Shown here: in pieces, positions 1-11,430 of the stretch
How positions within the stretch are numbered: position 1 is the stretch's first letter
Layout of the letters: the number at the start of each line of letters is the position of its first letter
Assembly (NCBI GenBank): GCA_033439255.1
Contig: CM065879.1
Coordinates: forward strand, 1,964,501 to 2,028,500
Length of the DNA: 64,000 nucleotides
Source: Hericium rajendrae
Taxonomy: Eukaryota > Basidiomycota > Agaricomycetes > Russulales > Hericiaceae
Direction: 5' to 3'
Position numbers and translations under genes: made by a program
Notes under the pieces: model-generated
What the model saw: only the letters and a program-made list of their open reading frames with translations
Told to the model about the DNA's origin: nothing
Database searches by the model: none

Positions 1-559
1 AGCGGTTTGCAACGAACTTACGGCATACTTGATCCTCAAAAGGGAGAGCATCGGGTCTAGTTGCTGTTGTCAGCTCCGGTTATCGAATCATAGCCTTGCA
101 GGGTTACTGGCATCTTCGGTTCTATGCGGTATGCCTACGGCTTTTAGGAGACTTTAAAAGGTATGTGCTTCGACATGGAAGCTTTTGCTTGGAGCAGTGC
201 TAACCAAGTCTGCACAGGGCTATGATTGCGGGGGCGTCAGTATCCTTGCAGGTACTTCGTGCCCCCTGACGTCGACATGAGGTACCAATCCGGAAATTCC
301 GTTCTTCACTGGAACACTCGTGATGTTCTGTTGAACGGCGAAGGCTCGTCGAACGCTATATTGAGGGCGTAAGCACCACCCTAATCCAACGCGTCAATGC
401 GGAGGTAATCAGAACGCTATGACCGTGTGTATCACCTTCCTCTGGTTCAGATCGCATGAACTGCCATTGCATTTAAGTAAAGACACTATCACATCTATAT
501 TTCGAGGTGTCTCGCCGCTAAATATGACCGCAATGTTGCAGATTCATCCACTCAACATT
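1..559. other. 5' edge and upstream region of the P450 gene
   Basis: No coding exon is recognised here. In-frame ATGs at 524 and 533 lie upstream of the chosen P450 start and could extend its N-terminus by a few residues. Nothing else is supported. Confidence 0.4.
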
Positions 560-2689
560 ATGTCCTGGTCATTCTCCTGGCCTGAAAATGCCCTGCTCGG
601 TGCTGGTATTCTCGCCGTCGGGGTGTGGCTTTTGAACCGAGCATCATCTCTACGGTCGACGCCTTTTCCACCCGGGCCCAGAGGATGGCCCCTTATCGGC
701 AATGTTTTCGACATGCCTTCGTCGCGAGCGCACGAAGTCTTCATGGAATGGGAGAAGACATGGGGTGCGTTGATAGTCGCGTTCCTCGCCACCGGTTCTT
801 AATCTCAAAACTAGGTGGCATTATTCATGTCAAGTTGTTCGGACAGTCGACGATCATCGTCAACTCGTTCGAAGCTGCAACAAACATGTTGGACAAGAAA
901 AGCGCGGTCTACTCTGACCGACCAGTCCTCGCGGTCGCAGGCGAGATGGTGGGTCTAAAGAATAGCTTGGTCTGCTATCCGAACGGAAGCCGACTTCGCG
1001 ATGCGCGAGCCATGTTGCATCGTTTCGTCGGCACTCGAGCGAGCATGAAGCAGTACCATTCTACGATTGAGGCGGAGATGCATCGTTTGTTGAGGCGAAT
1101 ACTCGAAAGACCAAATCCAGATGATGTGCAAAAGCACATTCGCTTGTGAGTCACTCAGTTCGCATTGACTTCACATTAGGTACTGATCAGCGACAGGACT
1201 GTCGGTGCTACCATTATGATGATTGCTCACGGCTACCGCGTGAGGGAGAAAGACGATCCTTACATTGATATAGCAGAAGTATGGAACAGAGGCTTTGCGG
1301 AGGTCATGGAGCCCGGCGCCTTCTGGGCAGATACGTTTCCCATCTGTAAGTTCGAACGATACGCAAAAACGAGTTAAAGTAAGTTGCCTTCCAGTGTTAC
1401 GTGTGCCCAGTTGGTTCCCTGGGACGTCTTGGAAAGAGCGAGCGAAGGCGGTTTCCATCGCCTTTTCGAACTTGGCTGATGTCCCGCATCAATTCGTCAA
1501 GGAGCAAATGGTCAGTCTGTGGACTGCTGCGATTGGCCATCCCGAAATCTCATTATGTCTCCAGGAAAGAGGGACTGCTATACCATCCTTCACGTCTGCC
1601 CACCTGGAGCAAGAAGGCTTTTTGTCTGAGAGGGAGATCTTGGTTAAATACGTGGCTTCTTCTATCATGGGTGGTGAGTGCATGCGACGTGCGCAAGTCG
1701 TTCCTTGGGCTAATTGAGAGACTAGCTGGTGCTGATACGGTACGCCGGACCTGTGGATACCATAATCGCACTTCTGACGTAGATCGTGATCCACAGACGG
1801 TCGGCGTTGTTTCTGCATTTTTCTTAGCGATGACACTCTACCCAGGTGTACAGCGCAGAGCACAGGCAGAACTGGACGCTGTGGTAGGCAACGATCGGCT
1901 TCCTTCTTTTGAGGACCGTGAGCGTCTCCCGTATCTTGATGCCCTCGTCAAGGAAGTCCTGCGCTGGAACCCAATTTTACCACAGGGTACGTGTGTTAGA
2001 TTGAGCGACATTGTCGAGCTTAAGCTTCGAGCTCAGGCGTGACGCACTGCACGACGGAGGACGATATTCATGATGGATACTTCATTCCCAAGGGTGCGGT
2101 CATCGTGCCCAATATATGGTATCTTCCGACTGCCGTTTGGTCGGGACCGGACATACTCCTAACTCTAAATCTAGGAAATTCTCTCGCGATGAGAGAATAT
2201 ATAAGAATGCAATGGACTTTATTCCCGAGAGATTCCTCGCCAGTGAATCGAAGGAAGCTGAACTTGATCCACTCACTTACGTCTTTGGTTTCGGGCGCAG
2301 GCGAGCCATCTCAATGACTACGACAGTGAGACTGTGCTGATACCTCGTATGAGTAGGATTTGTCCAGGTATGAAAGGGAACATGCGCACCCTCGAAGACT
2401 GACCGTTGGCGATAGGCATACAAATGGCGCTCGCGCAAGTATTCATGGCTTGTGCTATGTCGCTATCGGTTTTCGACATCTCGAAGGTCGTCCAGGATGG
2501 AAGAACGGTAGAACCACTTCAAGACTTTACAGGCAGTATGATCAGGTACATAACTCCCAAACTCGAATCCTGAATAGATGGTGAATTTCCTTGTGTTACT
2601 CTAGGCACCCAAATACGTATGAATGCTGCATCAAACCACGCTCCGAGAAAGCAATCTCGCTCATCAACCTAGCAGAATTCGCAAATTAA
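560..2689 (+). CDS. Cytochrome P450 monooxygenase, multi-exon
   Basis: A heme-thiolate monooxygenase of the microsomal fungal type, expected to sit in the ER membrane and take electrons from P450 reductase. The start at 560 opens with MSWSFSW and a hydrophobic anchor, then the proline hinge [13 protein letters not shown]. Later exons carry the ExxR of helix K (KEVLRWNP, near 1960), the PERF region (near 2225) and the heme loop FGFGRR-ICPG. The last exon has the usual C-terminal [16 protein letters not shown] pattern and stops at 2689. About ten short introns are needed. Two oddities: the heme loop is split by a probable GC-AG intron (2301-2356), and after CPG the next intron (2368-2415) seems to leave out a few residues that normally follow the cysteine. 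Fold identity is certain; substrate is unknown and function is not assured. Confidence 0.85.
2301..2356 (+). other. Probable GC-AG intron inside the P450 heme loop
   Basis: The exon before reads FGFGRR up to 2300 and the conserved ICPG follows from 2357. The 56 bases between begin GCGAGC and end GTAG, so joining the signature requires a GC donor. The length matches other introns in the gene. Confidence 0.6.
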
Positions 2690-3270
2690 CGACTTATCTC
2701 GACAAGTAGGTATGAGACTCTCCAAGTTGCGTAAATCTGCTTCGAGGACGTTCGGCCCCGGGACGTTGTGAGACAGCACTTCGTTGCGGGAACCTCTGAA
2801 TAACTTCGATAGTGGCTCACCTTGTTCGAAGCACCGTCAAATTTCTGTTAATACATATCACATATGTTGAAACGCGGAGCATGAGTGCAGATGTTACTGT
2901 AAATTTATGGAAGTTTGCTGTAGGTGAGGGTGTGGACATAGAGCAGAGTTCGCCGGGCCCTCAGACTCTGACGGTTCGGAACCGCCCGCCTGCGATAACC
3001 AGCATCTGAGCATCTTGACCTTTGACTCTTCCTGTCAGACGAGATAATCCTGAGGGACAAAGGTCGAGTCCCGTCTATTCTGCCTCTCCGAGACTACCTT
3101 TGTTACGCCTTCACGTCATCGCCCAATGACTTAATGAAGCCTCAGCTCTGGGCTTCGGCGCTCTGCGCGTTTCGCAGTCACTGACGGTCAAGAAAGAGGC
3201 CGATGCGCTGCGCACGACTTGTTGAACCTCCTGACGCACTTCAAGTCGTCCAAGAAACACAACTTCGAGG
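2690..3270. other. Intergenic region between P450 and DNA glycosylase genes
   Basis: No recognisable gene. A short open stretch at 3261-3360, in another frame, overlaps the first exon of the glycosylase. A further 5' exon of that gene could lie here, but no conserved block supports one. Confidence 0.35.
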
Positions 3271-4410
3271 ATGTCGTCACGGACGAGCGCCTCGACAGCA
3301 CTTCGAACGTCGAAGAGGCTGAAGGGGAGGGCAAAGCGCGGGTACGCCTCGTCCAAGGCGTTTACGCCTCTGCCTGATCACGTCGCCGAGAATCTCGACG
3401 GTGAATACGTTCTCTTTTCTTCGCCGTCCCGAGACTCATGCATCCGACCCCGTCCAGTCCTGTTCTGCGGTATCAAGTGAGTCCGTGCCATTCGTCAGCG
3501 AAGGCAGCTCCTAACCGCAGAAATCAAACCAGCCCGGGACGCATGACTGCGCAGCAGCGACACTACTTCGCGGGTCCCTGGAACCATTTCTGGAAATGCC
3601 TTGCGCGCTCAGGTAAGTACGCCAATTGCGAGCCTGCGCATGCGGCAGAGCTGAACGTTTCGCCAGGCCTGACGTCGCGCCTCCTGCCGGCGTCGGAGGA
3701 CTACACCCTCCCCAGCCTCTTCAACCTCGGACTAGTCCGTTCGTCTTTCCTTCTACCCGCCCGAGCTGACCACCGCCCACCCAGACCAACCTCGTACAAC
3801 GACCATCCTGCGAGGTACGCCCGATGCTTTCAAAGGATACACCCGCTCACAGGCACTCCGCGATCCAGGCAGTCCAGCTTACTGCCACCGAGATGGCGTC
3901 CTCCGTCCCCGCGCTCCTCACGAAGATCAGGCGCCTGCGCCCGCGCGTGGTGTGCTTCGTCGGCAAGCTCATGTGGGGGAACGTCGAGCGTGCACTCAAG
4001 AAGGGCGCGGTGGCCCCGCCCGGCGCAGACCAGGCGACGTCGAGCCCCAGGTCTTCCTCGCCTCCCACGCATGGGAAGGGAAAGAGGAAAGTGAGGAAAG
4101 GGAAGATGGGCAAGAAAGGCAAGAACGAGGGATATGGGCTGCAGCCGCTGAAGGTCGTGCACGATGTGGCGGAGGTAAGCAGGGACGCGTTCGATTGGGT
4201 TTTTGCGTGTTTGGGCTGATGGGTTTGCAGGACGGCGCTGTGCGGGAGACGCTGTTCTTCGTCGTGCCGAGCTCGTCTCCGCGTGTCGTTAGCCATCAGC
4301 TCGACGACAAGGTGGAGCTGTTCATGCTGCTGAAGGAGCAGGTTGATCAGGCGAAGCGGGGTGTGCTGGACACGAGTCATATGTCTGTCGTGCCCTTGGC
4401 CCCCGAGTGA
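3271..4410 (+). CDS. TDG: TDG/Mug-family G/T(U) mismatch DNA glycosylase
   Basis: Removes thymine or uracil from G/T and G/U mismatches to start nuclear base excision repair. Six exons are needed. The first carries RAKRGYA and LPDH. The second begins VLFCGI and joins across an intron to SPGRMTAQ, corresponding to the active-site GINPG block of the family. Then come HYFAGPWNHFWKCLARSG and EDYTLPSLFNLGL-TNLVQRPS, almost identical to the central block of animal TDG. RPRVVCFVGK follows, and the last exon has ETLFFVVPSSSPRVVSHQLDDKV. A basic lysine-rich insert (near 4070-4120) separates the two halves of the C-terminal region. The family usually has Asn where this protein has Ser before PG, so catalytic strength is open. 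The N-terminus is uncertain; 3271 is the first ATG in frame. Confidence 0.85.
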
Positions 4411-5177
4411 CGACTTGCTGTATGTTTTTTGTTTTGTTGTCGCTTTCTTTTGCTGTGATTTGCTTAGATCCTCTTTCATTTTGTGTTCTGTGTGTCGCTT
4501 GGTTGTTCGATACTAACATCGTACTAACATCTCTTCTGCTGTATCTTATATTCGTCATACATTTGCCTTGATACTTGTCGGGTGTATTAGCATCAGTAGT
4601 AAGTACAAGCCTCGACCACGTCATGTCGACCCTGCATGTCGAGATCTGATACACATCGTCTAACTTGAAGATGACCATCGTCTTTATGATAAGATGTGAA
4701 ATTGGCGTGGGTGCGCAAGAAAGACTCCGCTCCTGGCTTTTACCCCAGGTGGATCACCGCATCATGTCATAAGTTGCATGCTGCCTCTTCACGTCTGCTC
4801 TATACACCTGTATCGTCTGCAACGAACAGCAAGTCTCCTTCTGCAAGTTCTCCAAAGTGCGTTTGTCGATGTGATGCCATGTGAGAGCTGCGGGTATCCG
4901 CCTGCAACATCCGGCCGTTCTAGAGCTCGAGCAAGGCCCGTGATTCGATCAGCCTCCAATTTGTATGATGTTTTCCTTCTTTTTGCCCTCATCGACCAGA
5001 CGACCTCCTCGTTCCCTCGAGCTCCGTTTACTCTACGCAAGCCTCGAGATAGTGTTCGACCGTGTGTCTTTGCCTTTTGAACTTTTTCACGTTGACCTCC
5101 TATAAAGTTCGTACTTCCCCCTTGTCGTTCCGTGTTTCTCCTGACTCCAAGGATCCGTATGCCCGTAGGCCGAAATC
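4411..5177. other. Intergenic region with the F-box gene promoter
   Basis: No gene recognised. The 3' part is CT-rich, as is usual for basidiomycete promoters, and contains a TATA-like CTATAAAG at about 5100, some 75 bases before the F-box start codon. Confidence 0.45.
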
Positions 5178-6503
5178 ATGTCGGACATCAACGACATCCC
5201 GCTCGAGCTCCTGCTCTGCGTATTCTGCTGGTGCACCGTCGCCTCTGCCGATGCACCCCTACAAATCGCTGCAGTGTGTCACACCTGGCGCACGCTCGCA
5301 CTCCGCACACCCGAACTATGGACCCGCCTCGACCTCCGCTTCGCCCGCTCACCCAATGCCGAATTTCCCGACGTTTCTGAAACCCGTGCGATCGAGAAGA
5401 GTGACGTGTGGATGCAGCGCGCGATGCAGTCCGCAGTCGACGTATCGATTACCATCGTCCACCAAACGATGCGGCTGCCCATGGCCAACTTCATGTTCGT
5501 CCCACTCCTCGCCCTTCCGACCCCTCTTGTCTTCTCCAAGACCACGCTGCACGACTCGCCGCTCGCGCAGCGGCTCAGCAGGCGCCTGTCGCGCATCGGC
5601 GCGCTCGCCATCTGCGCCCCGACCGAGCTCGACGTCCGCGCCTTCATGACCTCGCTCTACACCGTGCCCGCTCCCTCCGCACTCACCACCCTCCGCCTCA
5701 CCGTCAGCGGCGCCTCATCCGGGCCCGCCACCCCCAGCGCACCCCCCGACGAACACCCCACCGAGATCGCGCCCTGCGCGTCCGACGTGCACGTCAACAA
5801 CCTCGCCCTCCCCTCGCCCTGGCTCACCCTCGCGGGCCTCACGCACCTCACGCTCACGCGCCGCCTCACCCTCCCCGCGCTCCCCACCGCCCACATCCTC
5901 GACGTCCTCGAGCACTCCCCGCACCTGCACACGCTCGCGCTGCACACCCGCATCGCCGACACGCCCAGCGACGCCTCGCTGCGCCCCACGCGCGTGCTCC
6001 CGCTGCCCGCGCTGCACACCCTCAGCCTCACCGCCAACGCGCTCGCGGACGTGCTCCTCGCGCTGCGCACGCCCGCCCTCGCCGCGCTCGCGCTCACAGA
6101 CCTCGACGGCCTCGCGCCCTGGACCGCGCGCGCGCTCGCCGCGTTCCTCACCGCGCGCCCGCCGCTGCGCCGCCTGCGCCTCGCGCGCCTGCGCGGCGCC
6201 GAGGCGGGCACGTGGGAGTGGTGCCTCCCGCGCGTGCCTGCGCTCGCGCGGCTCGAGCTCGTGCAGTGCGCGGGCGGCGGCGAGGTGCTCGCCGTGCTGC
6301 GCGGCGGCGCGGTGTGTCCCGTGCTGAGGGAGCTCGTGCTCGAGCGGTGTCCGGGCGTGTATGCGGGCGTTGAGCCGTGGTTCTGTGCGGTGCGGACGGG
6401 CGTGCATGTGCGGATCGTGGATGAGCGCGAGGAGGGGCCGGAGGGCGGGCGGGCGGCGTATTTGCGTGAGATGGAGGGGCGCGGGGCGGTTGTGGGGCAT
6501 TGA
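5178..6503 (+). CDS. F-box protein with leucine-rich C-terminus
   Basis: A single-exon protein of 441 residues, presumed substrate receptor of an SCF (Skp1-cullin-F-box) ubiquitin ligase. Residues about 3-50 form the F-box: INDIPLELLLCVFCWC, then a short loop and the AAVCHTWRTLALRTPELW helix typical of agaricomycete F-box proteins. The rest is rich in Leu and Ala with repeated LxxLxL spacing, consistent with degenerate leucine-rich repeats that would choose the substrate. GC content rises strongly towards the 3' end, which creates long open frames on other frames; these are shadows. The target is unknown. This is one of a family that is usually large and fast-evolving in mushrooms. Confidence 0.8.
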   Translation: MSDINDIPLELLLCVFCWCTVASADAPLQIAAVCHTWRTLALRTPELWTRLDLRFARSPNAEFPDVSETRAIEKSDVWMQRAMQSAVDVSITIVHQTMRLPMANFMFVPLLALPTPLVFSKTTLHDSPLAQRLSRRLSRIGALAICAPTELDVRAFMTSLYTVPAPSALTTLRLTVSGASSGPATPSAPPDEHPTEIAPCASDVHVNNLALPSPWLTLAGLTHLTLTRRLTLPALPTAHILDVLEHSPHLHTLALHTRIADTPSDASLRPTRVLPLPALHTLSLTANALADVLLALRTPALAALALTDLDGLAPWTARALAAFLTARPPLRRLRLARLRGAEAGTWEWCLPRVPALARLELVQCAGGGEVLAVLRGGAVCPVLRELVLERCPGVYAGVEPWFCAVRTGVHVRIVDEREEGPEGGRAAYLREMEGRGAVVGH

Positions 6504-7309
6504 TGTTTGTTCGTTCTTGCTTCGAATCGGTCTTGCATCTCACGCTGTATCTAATATACTCATTTTGGTTCTTATGTCGTATGTATCAGAGTCTTCTGTA
6601 GCATCTGTGCTATCCATTTCTTACTGTTTATTCCATGCCGATAGGACTGGATTTGTTAGCCTATGACTGCAAATGCCAAAACAGCTCCTGGAGAGCGTGC
6701 GCTTTGCACTACCTAGCTCTCAGTAAACTTCATCGAGCACTTTCAAACCATGTCGGGTCGAACGAGGTCGCATGAGGCGCAAAGGAGACAACTCAAGGAA
6801 GAATATGAAAGACGTCTGAATGTTTTCAGGTTATGGGTTATCACAAGAGAACAGTTCAAAATACAGCCTGATTTGCATGGATCGGGCAACAACTGGAGAT
6901 AACGGATGACTTTCCATCCTTCTCAGGGTGTAGATTGTTGCTCCGGCTTGCAGCGCGGCTTCCGAAGATGTGGATATGGATGACATCCTGCCGTTCTCGG
7001 GTCGCAGTTGTTGCAAGGGGAGTGTCAGCCTTCAGAGACTCAAGGTGGGACGAAATGGTACCCTAGGGGCTGAATTCACCTCCCTTTGTGGTCATTGCTA
7101 CATACCTTTGATGTGTTCACGGCGTGTCCTTGACATTAGCCGTCCGCGGTATATGGCTCACGATGGGGTTACAGCATGGCATGCATGGGATGGGCATTTT
7201 TCATGTGGTGCGCAGTAGTGGCATGGGGATACAGACGCGACGTGCGGTGCGATGCAGAAAATGCAAATAACCAGAAATAACAACGAAACAGACAGAGAAA
7301 GGGATACAA
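6504..7309. other. Convergent intergenic region between F-box and RPP1 genes
   Basis: No coding exon recognised. It holds the 3' ends of two genes transcribed towards each other. Confidence 0.35.
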
Positions 7310-7881
7310 TTAGTCGAACAGACCGAAGCCCTATCGCTCGCGTCAGTCTCCTGTTCCGTGAAGGCTGAGTGGAGGCACGTACCATGTCCTCGTCCGACTC
7401 CTCCTTCTCTTCCTCCTTCTTCTCCTCCTCCTTGGGTGCCTCAGCAGCAGCGGCACCGCCCGCGGCCGCACCGCCGGCCGCAGCCGTGACGGGCGCGCCG
7501 CCACCGGCGCCGACGTTCGAGAGGAGGTCCTTCACGTTCTTGCCCTCAAGCGCCTTGGCGAGGAGGGTCGCCCATATCGGCTCGACCTCGACGTTCGCCG
7601 CGGAGGTCAGAGCGACAATTTTGTCGGACTGCGGACGAGTCAAGTTATGCGTTCTCTGGACGTATCATTGGGACGTACGGTGATTTCGATGCCGTCGTCC
7701 GCGAGGATGAGGGCGGCGTAGGTCGTGGCGAGTTCAACGTTGGCCTGTGGAAGTACAGTCAGCGACTTGCCCTGCAGTACATCCGGACCCAAACGATGCA
7801 ATCCAACCCATTTCACGGCAGCTGCCCGTCCTGCAGCAGCAACCACGGTAGACTACACAATACGGAACGCAAACTCACCAT
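7310..7881 (-). CDS. RPP1: 60S acidic ribosomal protein P1
   Basis: A component of the ribosomal stalk that recruits GTPase translation factors. Four coding exons on the minus strand: 7879-7881 (only the ATG), 7679-7744, 7383-7628 and 7310-7330. The product begins [23 protein letters not shown], continues into [20 protein letters not shown], and has the Ala/Gly hinge, an acidic Glu/Lys tail, and the universal stalk ending SDEDMGFGLFD. The total is about 111 residues, as expected for P1. The final six residues, which bind elongation factors, are on their own tiny exon. The start codon is cut off from the rest by an intron directly after ATG. The gene is divergent from the PH-like gene. Confidence 0.95.
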
Positions 7882-8174
7882 TTGGAAGTGCTTGAGAGGG
7901 ACGATGGGCGTCGGGGGCGTTGATGTCGATGGTGGTAGCGGCGACGCAAAGTTTGTCACTGGAGGGGCGCGAGAACCGGCAATCTCCGAGAGCACACATG
8001 CGGGCCGGTGGGCGCTAAGGCTGCCTCCGACGGCTGCGTTGGACCCACATGCGTCTCTTCTTCCCGACGTCCTTCCCGTTCCCTGCCCTTCCTGTACTGT
8101 TTATCGGCCGTGGATTAGAGGTGTGTAGTGCTCGTAACTCTTATTCTTGTAAATTCTAGGTATCCGCGCGCCGA

Positions 8175-10608
8175 ATGTTCCCCGAGCGCCCCCACGATTT
8201 GTTCCCCATCGCCTGCCGCGTCGGTGCGTAGCTCTCCGCACATATCGCGCATACACTCACCCTTAGCAGTGAACACCGACCAGTGGCTCGTCACGCACTT
8301 CTCCGCGTCCTGGAAGGTCTCCGAAGTCAAGCACTACATCCTCTCCAAGGTCTGCAGCCCGCAGACGCAGGGCTTCCACTTCCACTTCCCTCCGCGGCAC
8401 CGCCCCGTCTCGCCCATCACCTTCGCGAGCGTCAGCGAGGACCACACGCTCGACTCCGACTCTGACGCCGAAGACATCTTCGCGTTCGAGCCCGCGCGCC
8501 GCACGCCCGCTCCCGCGCCCGCCACCCCCGTCGCGCCGACGAGCCCCGTCACCGCGCATGCGGTGCAGCAGTACCCGCTGCTCGCATTCTCGACCGGCCA
8601 GCTCCTCGAGGATGACTACTCGCTTGCGTGGTACCACTTGCGCCCGCACGAGCTGCTCGAGCTACACCCCGCGGGCGCGGTCGTGCGCCTCCCGCGTGAG
8701 GTCATGGCCGAGTATGTGCAGCCATACTTCGAGGCGCGCGTCAAGGCGCTGCGCACAGTCTGGAGCGACAAGGACTCCGTCAGGGTCGAGAAGGAACGCG
8801 AGACGGCGCGCACGGGGAAGGGCCGCGCGGACGCTGGGGCGAAGGGGAAGAAGAACGCGGACGCGGCGGAGCCTGTGGGCCCGGACAGATCTGCGCTGCC
8901 TGTCATCCGGCGCAAGCGCAAGACGAAGCTTGAATGGAAGGAGCGCTGGCTTGTCGTAAGCCAGGGCATGCTGCATCTTTTCAAGGAGCGCGCAGTAAGT
9001 CTATCTGCACTTGCCATAGGATGCATTCGGCTGTGCAGCCTCACCTTCGTTGTCTCCCGTACTGACCTACACGCTGACCCAGGATACAACGCCGGTGCAC
9101 TCGTCCGCACTGTCATCGCTCTGCGCCCTCCGCGGTGCAGAGGACCTCTTCCGCGGCACGTCGGGTCCGCGGCCCAGCCCGCACGTTATATGCGCGAAAT
9201 TTCGTTCTTCGGACTCGCCTTCCTCTGCCAATGCGGGCACAGAGGGCCTGCACGACGTTGCCGCCTCTCCGACTACAGAGGCGTGGCTGGACCCTTGGAG
9301 CGGGAGCACAATACCACGGGAGGGTGAGGATGCTAGCGAGGCGTCTGGTAGCAATGGTAGCCGGTGGATACGGCGTGGATCGAAGGAGAAGGAGGAGGGC
9401 AAGTCGCGGAAGCATAGCAATGGCAGCCCTAAAATATTTGGGGAAGGGAAGAAGGGGAAGGAGAAGGAGGGGAGCGCCCCAAGGTCAGAAGGCAGCAGAG
9501 CCTCCGGCAGCGATCCGAAGGCTGAGGCCGGAGAGGGCATATGGCTCATCCTCGACATGATTGATGAGAATTGTGGGTGATTTTCCGTTTCTTCTGGTTG
9601 TGTTCCAACTCGGCATCTTTTATAGACTACGACAACCTCCTTCGCGTACTACACCGGACATCTCCAGATGCTGCGACTACTTTCGTTCCACCCACGACTA
9701 CACCCCAAACTCCACCAACACCGCCTGATTCACCGCCGCTTGCGAGCTCGTCCAAGTCACTCCCTTCGCTCCCCTACCCCGAGTGGCGCATCGACATCGC
9801 CCGAAAGGCGCAGAAAGCCGGCATGGGCGACGTCGGACGCGCGATGAGTCTAATCATGTGGGGCGACGACCGCGAGGCCCGGCGCCGCTCCGACTCCACA
9901 GCCACGACCCTCAAACCTGGCAGGCCCAAGAAGGGCGCCTTCGACATCACGGACCACACGCTCGGGGAGTTCGGCACGGACGACAGCAGCGACGACGACC
10001 TCGACAGCGAGGTAGAATGGGACGGCTGGGCGGCGGACCTCCAGCGCACGCGCAGGCCCCCAGCCTCCCCGCCGCCCGTCTCCCCGCCCGACATGCACGG
10101 CGAAAGCGACGCCGTGCGCCGCCGCCTCGGCACCTCCGTGCTCTCGTCCCCGTCCTCCGCCGAGTCGCTCTGGCGCGCGGCCTCGCCGCTCAGCCTCGCG
10201 CCCGCGAGCCCGCCGCCCGACGCGCCCGAGCTCGACCGCGCGCGCGCGGCGCTGCCCGTGCCGCTGTCGGGCACGACGACGAGCACGGTCAGCGCGCGCG
10301 GCGTCGTGCGTGCGCGCTCGCTGCGCGCGGTGAACGAGGACGGGCGCGGGCGCGGCGTGCCCGTCGCGATGGCCGTGCTTGCGGAGGACGCGGACGCGGG
10401 CGCGGGCGCGCCAGTGCGCGCGCGGGAGAAGGGCAAGCGCGCGGCGGCGCGGCGCGAGACGGAGGAGCGGCGGGGGCAGCGCGGGCTTGCGCGGGCGGTG
10501 CGGCGCACGAAGGCGTTTAGTCCGGATCGGCTTGTGAAGGGGCTGGATTCGGCGCTTGAGTTTGTGGAGGGGCGGTATGGCGTGGGGTCGTCGTCGACGG
10601 TGGGCTGA
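8175..10608 (+). CDS. Conserved basidiomycete protein with ubiquitin-like and split PH-like domains
   Basis: No named function is recognised. The N-terminal part (VNTDQWLVTHFSASWKVSEVKHYIL) looks like a ubiquitin-like or Ras-association fold. After an acidic low-complexity stretch, KLEWKERWLVVSQGMLHLF matches the first strands of a pleckstrin-homology domain. GIWLILDMIDE followed by DNLLRVLHRTSP looks like its closing strand and helix, with a long basic Ser/Gly/Lys insert between. The last 300 residues are disordered, acidic then Ala/Arg-rich. Three introns fit: 8224-8269, one after HLFKERA, and one after MIDEN. The start at 8175 gives MFPERPHDLFPIACRV; an upstream exon cannot be excluded. 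It is probably a membrane-associated scaffold, which is inference only. Confidence 0.6.
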
Positions 10609-11430
10609 TTGGGTTAATTTATTGATGACCTTGTTTTGGTGTGTTCGTCTGTATCGTTATAGTACTGTAGTCGTTACTGCGATAAGTTATCACTTGCGGC
10701 TTTCTGTTGCTGGTCTACTTCTTTGGGCATGACATGTCGTGTTGAGCTGTTTGTGATGATGCCAGATAACAGTGCTAGCATAGTGAGCAGCATTTCGCGC
10801 TGCAGGAAAAGGTGCGGCTTAATTCATCGGGGGCCGTGGCGCGGTGCGTTCACGCTACCCCAATGTTCAATCCACTACTTGTTCAGTTATTCTCATTAGT
10901 TAGCATAATGCCAAGGTCCATCAAGAAGTCCTCTGATGCCTTTTCTTCATCTACATGTCTGAGCGAACGGGAGTCACGGCCGTTCTCGTTCTCACTCCTA
11001 CGCGCCAACGCACAGGATCAGTCGGAGCAGTGTCGGAGCGCGAAGCGCAACAAATGATCTCTTTCCCGGGTCGGCAAAACATCGGCAAAACCACTGTGAA
11101 CTGATTCTAGGACGACGTTACACGGGCACTGCGCCCTCCGTCATGCAATGGACACAATAAACCATATGACTTGTGTTCAAGGTCGAGCAGCCATGGAGGG
11201 TTGTGTCGATCAGGATCTTTGCCAATGAAACGAGTGTGCTAGATGACAGTCACCATCGTCGCAGTGTGAGTCCGAGAAGGACCGGGATTGAGCTCGAGAT
11301 GACAATGGGTCGAGAACGTTTTCTTGTTCACGTCTCGGAAACTTAACAGTGGTGAGTTCAAAAGGTCAATGTACATCTGCTCTTAACAGCCTCCTTCAAC
11401 AGCGTGTGCAACTTCAAGCTCGTCGAAACA
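10609..11430. other. Intergenic region
   Basis: About 0.8 kb with no recognisable coding exon or repeat. Confidence 0.35.

Noticed and set aside
5408-6538. Long open frames on other frames of the F-box gene
   Set aside because: Low-complexity Arg/His/Ala products produced by high GC in the third codon positions; no motifs.
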